DNA of 64,000 bases from NCBI RefSeq assembly GCF_008704795.1, contig NZ_CP023690.1:4040501-4104500 (forward strand). Direction: 5' to 3'. Made by a program: the position numbers and the translations under genes. This DNA comes from Streptomyces spectabilis. GTDB taxonomy: Bacteria > Actinomycetota > Actinomycetes > Streptomycetales > Streptomycetaceae. Within the stretch, counting starts at the first letter, position 1. The number at the start of each line of letters is the position of its first letter. Below are positions 8,376-17,156 of the stretch, one piece after another. A model generated the notes under the pieces. The model saw only the letters and a program-made list of their open reading frames with translations. It did no database searches and was not told where the DNA came from.

Positions 8376-9722
8376 ATGCCGCAAGCCCCTTCGCCGCAGG
8401 CCCCTTCCGACGCCCCCGACATATCCCCTTCCGCCGGCCCCGCCGACCCCACCGACCCCACCGCCCCGGCGGCATCCCACACCGCTCTCCGGGACCGGGG
8501 CGCCCGCCGCAACCCCTACGCCCGCCTCTTCACCGTCCCCGGAGCCCTCGCCTTCACCGTCGGCAACCTCATCGCGCGGCTGCCCATGGGCATGTTCAGC
8601 GTGAGCGCGGTGACGATGATCGCCGGATCCCGCGGCTCGTACGCGCTCGCGGGCGCCGTCACCGCCACCGGGCTCGCGGCGACCGCCCTCGTGGCGCCCT
8701 GGACGGCGCGGCTCGTCGACCGCCACGGGCAGGCCCGCGTGGCCGTGCCCGCCACCGCGTTCGCCGTGCTCGGCTCGCTCTCGCTGCTGCTGTGCGTACG
8801 GTACGGGGCCCCCGACTGGACCCTGTTCGCCTCGTACGCCGCCACGGCCACGGTCCCGAACACCGGCGGCATGTCACGCGCCCGCTGGGCCCACCTCCTG
8901 AAGGGCGACGCGCGCGCCCTGCACACCGCCAACTCCTTCGAGCAGGCCGCGGACGAGCTGTGCTTCATGCTCGGCCCGGTGCTCGCCGCCTTCCTGTGCG
9001 GGGCGCTCTTCCCGGAGGCGGGCACCCTCGTGGCCGCCGCGCTGCTCCTGACGGGCGTGCTGCTCTTCGCCGCCCAGCGCACGACGGAACCGCCGCCCCA
9101 CGGTCGTACGGACCCCGCGTCGAAGACGGGATCACCCCTCCGCGCACGGGGCATGCCCGCGCTGCTCGTCGTCTTCCTGGCCACCGGCGCGGTCTTCGGC
9201 GCCATGGAGGTCGTCACCCTCGCCTACGCCGACGAGCGGGGCCACAAGACGGCCGCGGGCCTCGTCCTGGCGCTCCAGGCGGCGGGCTCGTGCGCCGCGG
9301 GGCTCGTCTTCGGCGCCGTCCGGCCGCGCGGCCCGCTGCACCGCCGCAGGCTGCTGTGCGCGGCGGCGATGGCGGCCCTGATGTGCCTGCCACTGCTCGC
9401 GGCCGCCGCCACCGGCTCGCTCGTCGTGCTCGCGGGCGCGCTGCTGTGCGCGGGGATGGCGACCGCGCCCACGATGGTGACCGCGATGACGCTGGTCCAG
9501 AAGCTCACCCCCGAGGGGCGGACCAACGAGGGCATGACCCTCGCCGTGACCGGCCTCCTCGGGGGCATCGCCTGCGGCGCGGCGGCGAGCGGCTGGACCG
9601 TGGAGCACCTGGGCGCCACCACGGGCTACGCCGTGCCGGTGGCCGCCGCGGGCTGCGCGCTCCTGCTCACGCTCCTCGGCGGGGACCCCGCCAAGGAGGC
9701 CGTCAGCACCGGGCGGGCTTGA
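8376..9722 (+). CDS. MFS transporter, 12-helix drug-efflux-like
   Basis: 448 residues: a Pro/Ala-rich cytoplasmic leader of about 50 residues, then about 12 hydrophobic helices. The helix 2-3 loop carries ARLVDRHGQARV, an MFS motif-A-like sequence. The likely role is proton-driven efflux of a small molecule. It faces the LysR gene and probably answers to it. Its last 20 nt overlap the 3' end of the convergent PBP4 gene. Confidence 0.85.
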   Translation: MPQAPSPQAPSDAPDISPSAGPADPTDPTAPAASHTALRDRGARRNPYARLFTVPGALAFTVGNLIARLPMGMFSVSAVTMIAGSRGSYALAGAVTATGLAATALVAPWTARLVDRHGQARVAVPATAFAVLGSLSLLLCVRYGAPDWTLFASYAATATVPNTGGMSRARWAHLLKGDARALHTANSFEQAADELCFMLGPVLAAFLCGALFPEAGTLVAAALLLTGVLLFAAQRTTEPPPHGRTDPASKTGSPLRARGMPALLVVFLATGAVFGAMEVVTLAYADERGHKTAAGLVLALQAAGSCAAGLVFGAVRPRGPLHRRRLLCAAAMAALMCLPLLAAAATGSLVVLAGALLCAGMATAPTMVTAMTLVQKLTPEGRTNEGMTLAVTGLLGGIACGAAASGWTVEHLGATTGYAVPVAAAGCALLLTLLGGDPAKEAVSTGRA

Positions 9723-11301
9723 CCCACGAGCACTCCAGGTCCCCGCCGCCCGGCTCCCCGGCTCCGGCCCGCCGCGCGCGCGGCTCCACCAGGACCGCCT
9801 TGTCCGCGGTGGACTTGGCGAGCGTGACGACGATCGCGTCCTCCACGGGCTTCACGGAGGAAGCCAGGTGGTTGTTGAGGACGATGCTGAAGACCAGTTC
9901 GCGCCCGCCCGCGTCGGTCACGTACCCGGAGAGGCCGGACGCGCCGGTCAGCGTCCCCGTCTTCGCGCGCGCGTTGCGGGCGGCGGGCGTCCCGCACATA
10001 CGGGTGCGCAGCGTGCCGCCGACGAACTTGTCCGGCTCGCACGCCACCGGCAGGGACCGGTACCAGTCGGCGAACCAGGGCTCGCCCTTGGCCGAGCGCA
10101 GCAGCGTGATGAGCTGGTGGGCCGGGATGTTGTCCTTGCGCGAGAGGCCGGAGCCGTCGACCTGGCGCAGCTTGCCCGGGTCGACGCCCGCCGTCTTCAG
10201 ATAGCCGCCGATCGCCGCGATCCCGTCGCCCCAACTGCCGGGCCGCCCGGTCGCCTTGTGCCCCATGGCCTTGGTCAGGTGCTCGGCGTGCATGTTGTTG
10301 GACAGCTTCATGAACGGGATGAGCAGGTCCTTGAGCGGCATGGAGGCGTGCGAGGCCAGTGCGCGCGCGTCCTTCGGTGTCGCGCGCCCCGCCCTGGTCG
10401 GTCCGCTGACCTTCACCCCGTGGGCGGCGAGCGCGTCCCGGAAGACGGCGGCGGCGTACCGGGTCGGCTCCCAGACGGTCACCCACTCCTTGGTGGCGGC
10501 CCCGCCGAGGGGAATGGAGCCGGTGACGGTGATGGTGTTCTCGCCGTGCCGCCGCTCGACGGCGAGGCTGTTGGCGCTGCCCGCGGCGCCCGTGGTGGCG
10601 CGCAGGTCGATGTCCACGTAGTCGGTCTTCGGGGTGAGGGACACGCGCGGCGCGTCCCCGGGCCCCGCGCCGGGCGTCACCTCGACGACGACGGTCCCGG
10701 TGTCGTAGTCCGTGTCGGGCGCGAGGCTGAGGGCCGAGATCTGGGCCGCGTAGTACGACGACTCGTCGTCGGCGCCCCAGGTGTCGCCGACGCGCCGGTC
10801 GTCGAACCGGGTGTCGTCGGCGACGAGCCGCCCCGAGACGCGCCGGACACCGGCCGCGGCGACCTTCGCCGCCAGCGCGTCGTAGTCCTTGGCGAGGGTC
10901 GTCGGGTCGCCGGTGCCGCGCAGGTAGAGGTCCCCCTTGAGCACGGGCCCGTGCCGCTCGCCGTCGGCGAGGACGTCCGTGGTGAACCGGTGGTCGGGGC
11001 CGAGGACCTCCAGGGCGGCGGCCGAGGTGAGCATCTTGGTGTTGGACGCGGGCATGAGCCGCCCGGTCGGCCGGTGCTGGTAGAGGACGTCGCCGCTCTT
11101 GGCGTCGGCGACCACGACGCTGGCGACGCCGCCCTCCATACGGGGGTCGCCGAGGATGGTGTCGATGGCTTCGGGGAGCCCGCTGCGCTCGGCATCGGCC
11201 CCGGCCGGGGCGCTGAGGGACAGCGAGGCGGCGACGCCGAGGACGGCGGGCCAGATCCAGTGGCGCATACGGGTGTTGACGCGACTCACGGGTCTACTCA
11301 T
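9703..11301 (-). CDS. dacB: D-alanyl-D-alanine carboxypeptidase/endopeptidase, PBP4 (DacB) type
   Basis: 532 residues from the ATG at 11301; an earlier in-frame start would only add 15 residues before the signal peptide. A signal peptide runs to SAPAGA. The three active-site motifs of class C penicillin-binding proteins are present: SNTK (86-89), SNN (334-336) and KTG (447-449), with the long insertion between the first two that marks the PBP4/S13 family. It trims or cuts peptidoglycan cross-links outside the membrane. It is convergent with the MFS gene (20-bp overlap) and is separated from ssrA by a strong terminator. Confidence 0.92.
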   Translation of the reverse strand: MSRPVSRVNTRMRHWIWPAVLGVAASLSLSAPAGADAERSGLPEAIDTILGDPRMEGGVASVVVADAKSGDVLYQHRPTGRLMPASNTKMLTSAAALEVLGPDHRFTTDVLADGERHGPVLKGDLYLRGTGDPTTLAKDYDALAAKVAAAGVRRVSGRLVADDTRFDDRRVGDTWGADDESSYYAAQISALSLAPDTDYDTGTVVVEVTPGAGPGDAPRVSLTPKTDYVDIDLRATTGAAGSANSLAVERRHGENTITVTGSIPLGGAATKEWVTVWEPTRYAAAVFRDALAAHGVKVSGPTRAGRATPKDARALASHASMPLKDLLIPFMKLSNNMHAEHLTKAMGHKATGRPGSWGDGIAAIGGYLKTAGVDPGKLRQVDGSGLSRKDNIPAHQLITLLRSAKGEPWFADWYRSLPVACEPDKFVGGTLRTRMCGTPAARNARAKTGTLTGASGLSGYVTDAGGRELVFSIVLNNHLASSVKPVEDAIVVTLAKSTADKAVLVEPRARRAGAGEPGGGDLECSWVKPARC

Positions 11302-11347
11302 GACCCTGGAGGATCCCGGATGACGGCCGGAAGCAAAAGAGCACACG

Positions 11348-11385
11348 ACGAAGGCCCGGCGGTCGGGTGACCACCGGGCCTTCGT
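11348..11385 (-). terminator. Intrinsic terminator downstream of ssrA
   Basis: 17-bp stem (11348-11364 with 11369-11385, one G-U-type mismatch) and a GGGT loop, directly after the 3' end of tmRNA. There is no long T-run, which is usual for Streptomyces. Confidence 0.8.
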
Positions 11386-11400
11386 CTCACATGGGAATTG

Positions 11401-11768
11401 TGGAGATGGCGGGAATCGAACCCGCGTCCAACGGTGCAGAATCAGGGCTTCTCCGTGTGCAGTCCACTGCGATTTTCTCAGCCCCGGAGATCACGTGGAC
11501 AAGTCTCCGACGGGCTCAGTCACTGTTTGATTTCCTCCTAGGCCCCGTGACCGGGTCTAGAAGTTTAGTCCCCTAGCTGATGCCAGGATCCGGGTCGGGA
11601 ACAGCCCCGGGCTGACACTTCGCAAAGTCGCTACTTAGGCAGCGAGGGCGAAGGAATCGCGCTTGGTGTTGGCGATTATTGGTTGCGACATATGGTTAAC
11701 GAGATCATTGCCGCTTCCTCGACACGCTTCCCCTGCTTCGACATCCGCTGTCGAAACCGATCATCCCC
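11401..11768 (-). ncRNA. ssrA: Transfer-messenger RNA (tmRNA), ssrA
   Basis: Rescues stalled ribosomes together with SmpB. The 5' end GGGGATG (11768-11762) pairs with CATCTCC (11408-11402) to form the tRNA-like acceptor, followed by the discriminator A at 11401. The T-arm GGTTCGATTCCC lies just before. The CCA is not encoded and must be added. The tag frame runs from the resume codon GCC (11673) to TAA (11635) and reads ANTKRDSFALAA. It lies immediately downstream of smpB on the same strand. The tag is shorter than the Streptomyces tags I remember, but the terminal ALAA degron is kept. Confidence 0.95.
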
Positions 11769-11899
11769 ATGTTGATTTTTCAAACCCTCCGAGGAGGGGC
11801 CGCCCCGTCACCAGCGGAGCATGTCCATCGTACGTGACCGACGCCGTCGCGTGCCAGCGCATTTCCCCGCCACGGGGGACCCGGGCCGGTGCGGGGGGC

Positions 11900-12421
11900 C
11901 TAGGCGATGCCCTGGCGCCGCCGGACGGCGGAGATCGCGCGGTTCGTCTCGCGCAGGTCCTGCTTCTCGCGCAGCGTCTGCCGCTTGTCGTACTCCTTCT
12001 TGCCCTTGGCCAGCGCGATCTCGACCTTGACGCGGCTGTCCTTGAAGTACAGGGCGAGCGGTACGAGCGTGTGCCCCGTCTCCTGGGACTTCGCCTCCAG
12101 CTTGTCGATCTCCGCGCGGTGCAGCAGCAGCTTGCGCTTGCGCTTGGCGGAGTGGTTGGTCCACGTGCCCTGGACGTACTCCGGGATGTGGATGTTGTGC
12201 AGCCAGGCCTCGTGGCCGTCGATCTGCACGAAGCCGTCCACCAGGGAGGCCCGGCCGAGCCTGAGGGACTTGACCTCGGTGCCCATCAGGACCACGCCGC
12301 ACTCGTACGTGTCCAGGATGTGGTAGTCGTGCCGCGCCTTCTTGTTCTGCGCGATCATCTTGGGCTTGGCGGCCTTCTCGTTGGCCTTCGCGGCCTTGCG
12401 CTTTACCTTTTCCTTCGCCAT
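11900..12421 (-). CDS. smpB: SsrA-binding protein SmpB
   Basis: 173 residues. It binds the tRNA-like domain of tmRNA and brings it to stalled ribosomes. It carries the family core [19 protein letters not shown], then GTEVKSLR and [10 protein letters not shown]. The basic C-terminal tail ([17 protein letters not shown]) becomes helical in the mRNA channel. The N-terminus ([19 protein letters not shown]) is a lysine-rich extension longer than in enterobacteria. ATG start at 12421. It lies just upstream of its RNA partner and downstream of the S41 protease gene. Confidence 0.97.
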   Translation of the reverse strand: MAKEKVKRKAAKANEKAAKPKMIAQNKKARHDYHILDTYECGVVLMGTEVKSLRLGRASLVDGFVQIDGHEAWLHNIHIPEYVQGTWTNHSAKRKRKLLLHRAEIDKLEAKSQETGHTLVPLALYFKDSRVKVEIALAKGKKEYDKRQTLREKQDLRETNRAISAVRRRQGIA

Positions 12422-12439
12422 AGTGCGGCCATTTTCGCA

Positions 12440-13639
12440 CTACGAGGGGGGTCCGAGGCCAGTCAATACTGTCTCGGCCCGCTCCTGGGCCCCGCCGTCG
12501 ACCTCGAGGTCCGGGGTGATGCCCCGGCCGTCGACCCCCCGCCCCGAAGGGGTGCGGTAGTGCCCGACGGTCAGCTCGGCGACGGAGCCGTCGGGCAGGC
12601 GGCTCGGCATCTGCACCGAGCCCTTGCCGAACGTCCTGGAGCCCACGACGACCGCGCGCCCGCGGTCCTGGAGGGCCCCGGTGAGCAGCTCGGCCGCGCT
12701 CATCGTGCCGCCGTCGACGAGCGCGACCACGGGTCTCGCGGCGTCGCCGCCGGGGCGCGCGTGCAGCGCGCGCTGCCGCCCGCGGACGTCGTACGTCGCC
12801 ACCAGGCCGCCGTCCAGGAGCGCGGAGGCGGCGGTGACGGCCTCGGTGACCAGACCGCCCGCGTTGCCCCGCAGGTCGAGCAGGACACCGGCGCCCCGGG
12901 GGGCCCGCCGCACCGCGTCGCGCACGGCCGCGCCCGAGCCCTTGGTGAAGGCGTCCACCTTGATCTTCACGGCGCCGTCGCGGAGCCGGGTCACGCTCAC
13001 CGAGTCCGTCGACAGGCGCTCCCGGCGCAGCGTCGTCCGCCACGCGCGCGTGCCGCGCTCCAGGCCGAGGGCCACCGGGGTGCCCTCGCGGGCGCCACGC
13101 AGCAGGGAGACGACCTCCGTCACCGGGCGGCCCTTGACCTTGCGGCCGTCGACGGTGGTGAGGCGGTCGCCCTGGCGGATGCCCGCGCGGGCGGCGGGTC
13201 CCTCGGCGCGCACCTTCGACACCTCGATGCGGCCGTCGGCGGCGCGCCGGGCCCACAGGCCGACGCCGGTGTAGGCGCCGTCCAGGGCCTGCTCGAACTC
13301 CTTGTACTCGCCCTGGGAGTACACCGACGCCCAGCGGTCGCCGCTGCGGCTGACGGCGTCCTCGGCGGCCTCGGTGCCGGACTTGCCGTCGGCCATGGCC
13401 TCGGCGGCGGCGTCCGCCGCGTCCTCGGCGGGGTCCCGGTCCCGATCCCGGTCGGGGTCGGGCTCGCGGGACGAGGCGACGGAACGGGTGGAGGGGGCCG
13501 CAGGGTTCCGGCCTTCCGGGGGGTCCTCGCTCCAGGAGCCGGTGGCCGCGCCGGCTGCCAGGACGCTCGCGAACACCAATGTCAGGGCCGCCCCGTGGCG
13601 GATGCGGCGGGGCGAGGCGAGCCAATCGGGGCCTGACAT
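12440..13639 (-). CDS. ctpA: S41 C-terminal-processing peptidase (CtpA-like), exported
   Basis: 399 residues. An N-terminal signal or anchor segment (about 14-33) is followed by an acidic/basic DPDRDRDRDP linker, a PDZ domain (about 120-205) and the protease core. The catalytic dyad is visible: Ser314 in GTMSAAELL and Lys339 in FGKGSVQ, with DLRGNAGG between them. It cleaves exported proteins near their C-termini. ATG start at 13639. It sits between smpB and ftsX, the usual Streptomyces order, with a terminator separating it from ftsX. Confidence 0.92.
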   Translation of the reverse strand: MSGPDWLASPRRIRHGAALTLVFASVLAAGAATGSWSEDPPEGRNPAAPSTRSVASSREPDPDRDRDRDPAEDAADAAAEAMADGKSGTEAAEDAVSRSGDRWASVYSQGEYKEFEQALDGAYTGVGLWARRAADGRIEVSKVRAEGPAARAGIRQGDRLTTVDGRKVKGRPVTEVVSLLRGAREGTPVALGLERGTRAWRTTLRRERLSTDSVSVTRLRDGAVKIKVDAFTKGSGAAVRDAVRRAPRGAGVLLDLRGNAGGLVTEAVTAASALLDGGLVATYDVRGRQRALHARPGGDAARPVVALVDGGTMSAAELLTGALQDRGRAVVVGSRTFGKGSVQMPSRLPDGSVAELTVGHYRTPSGRGVDGRGITPDLEVDGGAQERAETVLTGLGPPS

Positions 13640-13662
13640 GTCGGTGAGTCTAGGACAACGAG

Positions 13663-13696
13663 GGGCGCCGTACGGTCGGTTGACCGCACGGCGCCC
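13663..13696 (-). terminator. Terminator downstream of ftsX
   Basis: 15-bp stem (13663-13677 with 13682-13696, one wobble) and a GGTT loop, 44 nt past the ftsX stop. It separates ftsEX from the S41 protease gene. Confidence 0.65.
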
Positions 13697-13739
13697 GAGG
13701 CACTCCTCACATCAGCGGCACCCCGCGCCGCCCGTCACC

Positions 13740-14657
13740 TCACACCTTCAGGTACTTGCGCAGCGCGAGGAAAGCGGCAAGGGCAGGCATGAGCAGTCCG
13801 ATGACGAGGACCAGCGGCAGGACCGCGAAGACGGAGTCCCAGCCGATGAAGTTGATCAGCGTCAGCTTCTCGGAAAGCTCCAGGCCGTGGTCAATGATGA
13901 AGTACCGGCCGAGCAGCAGGAACCCACAGGCGAGCCCGCCGCCGATGAGCCCGGAGACGGCGGCCTCCAGGATGAACGGCATCTGGATGTAGAGGCTGGA
14001 CGCGCCCACCAGACGCATGATCCCGGTTTCACGGCGACGGCTGAACGCCGAGACCCGCACCGTGTTGACGATCAGCATCAGGGCGACGACCAGCATCAGG
14101 GCCATCACCGCGAGCGCCGCCTTGTTCATGCCGTTGAGCAGCTCGAAGAGGTTGTCCAGGACGCCCTTCTGGTCCTCCACCGACTGCACGCCGTCACGCC
14201 CGGAGAAGGCGGTCGCCACCACCTGGTACTTCTCCGGGTCCTTCAGCTTGATGCGGTACGACTCCTGCATCTGGTCCGGGGTCAGGGAGCTGGACAGCGG
14301 GGAGTCGCCGAACTGCTCCTTGTAGTGCTTGTACGCCTCGTCCGCCGTCTCGTGCTCGACGGTGTCCACGACCGACATCTTCTTGAGGTCGGTGAGGATC
14401 CGGTCCTTCTGCTCGTTGGTGACGGCACCCTTGGCGCACTTGGGGTCCTGCTCGGCGTCCGCCTTGTTGCAGAGGAAGATCGAGACGTTGACCTTGTCGT
14501 ACCAGTAGCCCTTCATCGTGCTCACCTGGTCGCGCATGAGCAGCGAGCCGCCGAACAGGGCGAGCGAGAGGGCGACCGACACGACGACGGCGAAGGTCAT
14601 CGTGAGGTTGCGGCGGAGACCGACGCCGATCTCCGACAGGACGAACTGGGCGCGCAT
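13740..14657 (-). CDS. ftsX: Cell-division ABC-like membrane subunit FtsX
   Basis: 305 residues, the normal FtsX length. The ATG at 14657 gives MRAQFVLSEIGVGLRRN, with AAAGG upstream; a longer frame upstream has no signal. One N-terminal helix (about 20-42) is followed by an extracellular domain with two Cys (FLCN and DPKCAKG, probably paired), then three C-terminal helices. With FtsE it transmits ATP-driven changes to peptidoglycan hydrolases outside the membrane. It lies 106 nt downstream of ftsE rather than overlapping it. Confidence 0.95.
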   Translation of the reverse strand: MRAQFVLSEIGVGLRRNLTMTFAVVVSVALSLALFGGSLLMRDQVSTMKGYWYDKVNVSIFLCNKADAEQDPKCAKGAVTNEQKDRILTDLKKMSVVDTVEHETADEAYKHYKEQFGDSPLSSSLTPDQMQESYRIKLKDPEKYQVVATAFSGRDGVQSVEDQKGVLDNLFELLNGMNKAALAVMALMLVVALMLIVNTVRVSAFSRRRETGIMRLVGASSLYIQMPFILEAAVSGLIGGGLACGFLLLGRYFIIDHGLELSEKLTLINFIGWDSVFAVLPLVLVIGLLMPALAAFLALRKYLKV

Positions 14658-14763
14658 GGCGGCCTTTCGGTGGATCAGGTGGAACAGATGGTTCCGGCAG
14701 GCGGGTCGTCGGGGCCGGCCGAGGGACACCAGGGGCCGGCCGCCGACGGGGGCAGTCGTCGTA

Positions 14764-15453
14764 TCAGTGCTGGTAGCCGTAGACGCCGCGGGACTGGTCG
14801 CGGACGAGACGGCCCTTCTCCAGCTCGATGACCCGCTTGCGCATCTGGTCCACGATCTGCTGGTCGTGGGTGGCCATCACGACGGTGGTGCCGGTCCGGT
14901 TGATGCGGTCGAGCAGCTTCATGATGCCGACGGAGGTCTGCGGGTCGAGGTTGCCCGTCGGCTCGTCGGCGATCAGGAGCTTCGGCCGGTTGACGAAGGC
15001 GCGGGCGATCGCCACGCGCTGCTGCTCACCACCGGAGAGCTCGCCGGGCATCCGGTCCTCCTTGCCGCCGAGCCCGACGAGGTCGAGCACCTGGGGCACG
15101 GACTTGCGGATCTCGCCGCGCGACTTGCCGATGACCTCCTGGGCGAAGGCCACGTTCTCGGCGACGGTCTTGTTCGGCAGGAGCCGGAAGTCCTGGAAGA
15201 CGGTGCCCAGCTGGCGGCGCATGTGCGGCACCTTCCAGTTGGAGAGCCGGGCCAGGTCCTTGCCCAGGACGTGCACCTGGCCGTGGCTGGTGCGCTCCTC
15301 GCGGAGGATCAGCCGCAGGAAGGTGGACTTTCCGGAGCCGGATGACCCCACCAGGAAGACGAACTCGCCCTTTTCGATCTCCAGCGACACATCGCGGAGC
15401 GCCGGACGGTTCTGCTTCGGATAGGCCTTGGAGACGTTGTCGAATCGGATCAC
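14764..15453 (-). CDS. ftsE: Cell-division ATP-binding protein FtsE
   Basis: 229 residues from a GTG start at 15453 ([12 protein letters not shown]). All ABC ATPase motifs are present: Walker [10 protein letters not shown] (36-44), Q-loop FQDFRLL, signature LSGGE (139-143), Walker B LLIADEP (159-165) and the switch His in VVMATHDQQ. It energises FtsX. Upstream is a 240-bp divergent region facing the small zinc-ribbon gene. Confidence 0.96.
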   Translation of the reverse strand: MIRFDNVSKAYPKQNRPALRDVSLEIEKGEFVFLVGSSGSGKSTFLRLILREERTSHGQVHVLGKDLARLSNWKVPHMRRQLGTVFQDFRLLPNKTVAENVAFAQEVIGKSRGEIRKSVPQVLDLVGLGGKEDRMPGELSGGEQQRVAIARAFVNRPKLLIADEPTGNLDPQTSVGIMKLLDRINRTGTTVVMATHDQQIVDQMRKRVIELEKGRLVRDQSRGVYGYQH

Positions 15454-15693
15454 GGATGCACCACGGGTAGCCGGGGGTAGGTGAGCGTGACCATACGCGA
15501 ATGCGGTACGCGAGCGCAGTCGGCGTCCTGAGTTGCGCGATTTGTCGCGGACGGAGGAGGGGGCGGATCGGCCGGAAACCGGCGGTGGACGGTGGGCCGC
15601 GCCGAAATCCGTGGAAGCTGGCACAGTGGTAGGGGGAACGGTTGAGGTTCCCAGAGCGTTGGGCAGGCTGAGACTGTGCGGGAGGAGAAGCGC

Positions 15694-15888
15694 ATGACCT
15701 TTGACAGGTTGGTGTGCGCGAACTGCGCGGCGCCTGTGAGCGAGGGCCGCTGCCCCGTGTGCCGGGCCAACCGGGAGCGCATGCAGCAGCAGGAAGGCCC
15801 CTTCGGCGGCCTCAGCCCCGCGACCCTGATAGGGCTGCTCGTCGTCCTGATCGCCGCGATGGCGCTGCTCGCGCACCAGAGCGCGTAG
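15694..15888 (+). CDS. Small zinc-ribbon membrane protein
   Basis: 64 residues. The ATG at 15694 is chosen because GGGAGGAGAAG precedes it. The N-terminal half has two CxxC pairs (CANCAAP and CPVC), enough for one zinc ribbon. The C-terminal half is a single hydrophobic helix ([16 protein letters not shown]). It probably sits in the membrane with the zinc knuckle in the cytoplasm. It is divergent from ftsE and conserved at this position in my memory of Streptomyces maps. Its function is unknown. Confidence 0.85.
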   Translation: MTFDRLVCANCAAPVSEGRCPVCRANRERMQQQEGPFGGLSPATLIGLLVVLIAAMALLAHQSA

Positions 15889-16040
15889 GCACCGGAGCGC
15901 GTAAGGACCGGATACGGGGCCGAGCCGCCCCGGTCGCGGCCGATCACCACCGATGACCACCGGTCGCGACCGACCGTGACCGAATGTGAGCGCCGATGGT
16001 CACCGGTGGCCGTTCGCGCCTTTTGGCGCCGCATACGGAG

Positions 16041-16070
16041 AAGGCCCGGAGCCATATGGCTCCGGGCCTT
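16041..16070. terminator. Bidirectional terminator
   Basis: Perfect 30-bp palindrome (AAGGCCCGGAGCCAT and its complement) followed by TTTTT on the plus strand and preceded by purines that give U-rich ends on the other strand. It lies between the convergent zinc-ribbon and sortase-substrate genes and can stop both. Confidence 0.88.
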
Positions 16071-16094
16071 TTTCCGCTTGTCCACCCGGGAGGG

Positions 16095-16775
16095 TTACGC
16101 GGCTGCCCCGCGGTTGCCGGCCAGGCGCGGCAGGAGGCGGAAGCCGATGCCGCCCGCGATCATCGTCGCGGCGCCGATGACCAGGAAGGTCACCTCGGTC
16201 GCACCGGTGTCGGCCAGCTCACCGTCGTTCTTGCCCTGCCCCTTGTCGGCCACCTGGTCGACCTGCTGCGGGGAGGTGCCCGTGTCGGTCAGGCTGTCCT
16301 TGCCCTGGCCCTGCTCGACGGGCCGCTCGCCGCCGCCCGCGGGGTCGGCGCCGTTGCCGCCGCCGTTGCCGCCGCCGCCCGTGCCGCCCTCGCCCGGCTT
16401 GCTCGGGTCGCTGGTGGGCTTGGGCGGTTCGGTCGGCCGCGGCGGTTCCGTCGGCTGCGTCGGCTGGTCGGACGGCTCCGGCGGGCGCGTCGGCTGCGTC
16501 GGCCGATCGCTCGGCTCCGGCGGCTCCGTGGGCTCGGTCGGCTCGTCGGTCGGCTCCGGCGGGTTGCTGGGCTCCGGCGGGTCCTCGTCGTCACCCGGGA
16601 GGTCCACGTCGACACCGATGCCGTTCTCGTCGGCGGAGGCGCTCGCGCCCGCGCCGCCCAGGTCGACGCCCACGTCCAGGGCCGAGGCGGCGCCCGCGGC
16701 GGTGAGCGACGCACCGGCGGCGATCACCGCGCCGGCGGCTATCCGCGCGATGCGGATCCGCGTCTTCTTGGTCAT
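16095..16775 (-). CDS. LAXTG-anchored, proline-rich cell-wall surface protein
   Basis: 226 residues from the ATG at 16775 with GGGGGT upstream. Signal peptide (cleavage near residue 32, after ASA). The mature part has a long Pro-Glu/Thr-rich stalk made of repeated EPTEPPEPSD-like units (65-125) and a Gly-rich stretch (128-150). The C-terminus is a sorting signal: LADTG (187-191), a hydrophobic helix and a basic tail (RLLPRLAGNR). Sortase E of Streptomyces recognises LAXTG, so the protein should be covalently attached to peptidoglycan. No folded binding domain is evident; it may be a spacer or matrix protein. Confidence 0.85.
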   Translation of the reverse strand: MTKKTRIRIARIAAGAVIAAGASLTAAGAASALDVGVDLGGAGASASADENGIGVDVDLPGDDEDPPEPSNPPEPTDEPTEPTEPPEPSDRPTQPTRPPEPSDQPTQPTEPPRPTEPPKPTSDPSKPGEGGTGGGGNGGGNGADPAGGGERPVEQGQGKDSLTDTGTSPQQVDQVADKGQGKNDGELADTGATEVTFLVIGAATMIAGGIGFRLLPRLAGNRGAAA

Positions 16776-17156
16776 CAGGCTGCTACCCCCAGTAGCTGAT
16801 ACGTCAGTGAGGCAGCGCCCGGGGCCCCGGTCACGGAGCGGCTCTCGATCGGCCCTCCGGATCACACGCGCCCCAGAGATGCGCATGCCGCCCGCTAGCC
16901 TTTCCACTTTTCTGAGCACCGTCAAGGACGTTGCGCGCGCGATGCCCGTTATGCGCTCAGTTGACCGTCGAGCGGACATGCGACTGTGACGAAACGAGCG
17001 CGAGAAGCCCACAACTGGCCCTGGGGGCACCCGAAGAGCGCCCGGAAACACGGCAGCCACGGCCCTCGGGGCCGTGGCTGCCGTGGAATTCGCGCGGTGC
17101 CCGGCGACCCGGCGGAATCCGCCTTGTCGACAAAGCGCCGAAGCATTCTCCCGCTG
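16776..17156. other. 381-bp intergenic region between sortase substrate and prfB
   Basis: Holds the prfB terminator (17049-17085) and, presumably, the promoter of the leftward surface-protein gene near 16790-16930. I see no gene, tRNA or clear promoter consensus. Short open frames here lack ribosome-binding sites and codon bias. Confidence 0.5.
17049..17085 (-). terminator. Terminator downstream of prfB
   Basis: Perfect 17-bp arms (17049-17065 and 17069-17085) with a 3-nt loop, 72 nt past the prfB stop. No T-run follows. Confidence 0.75.

Noticed and set aside
11348..11400. A tRNA gene beside ssrA
   Set aside because: The T-arm-like sequence belongs to the tRNA-like end of tmRNA; no anticodon arm fits nearby.
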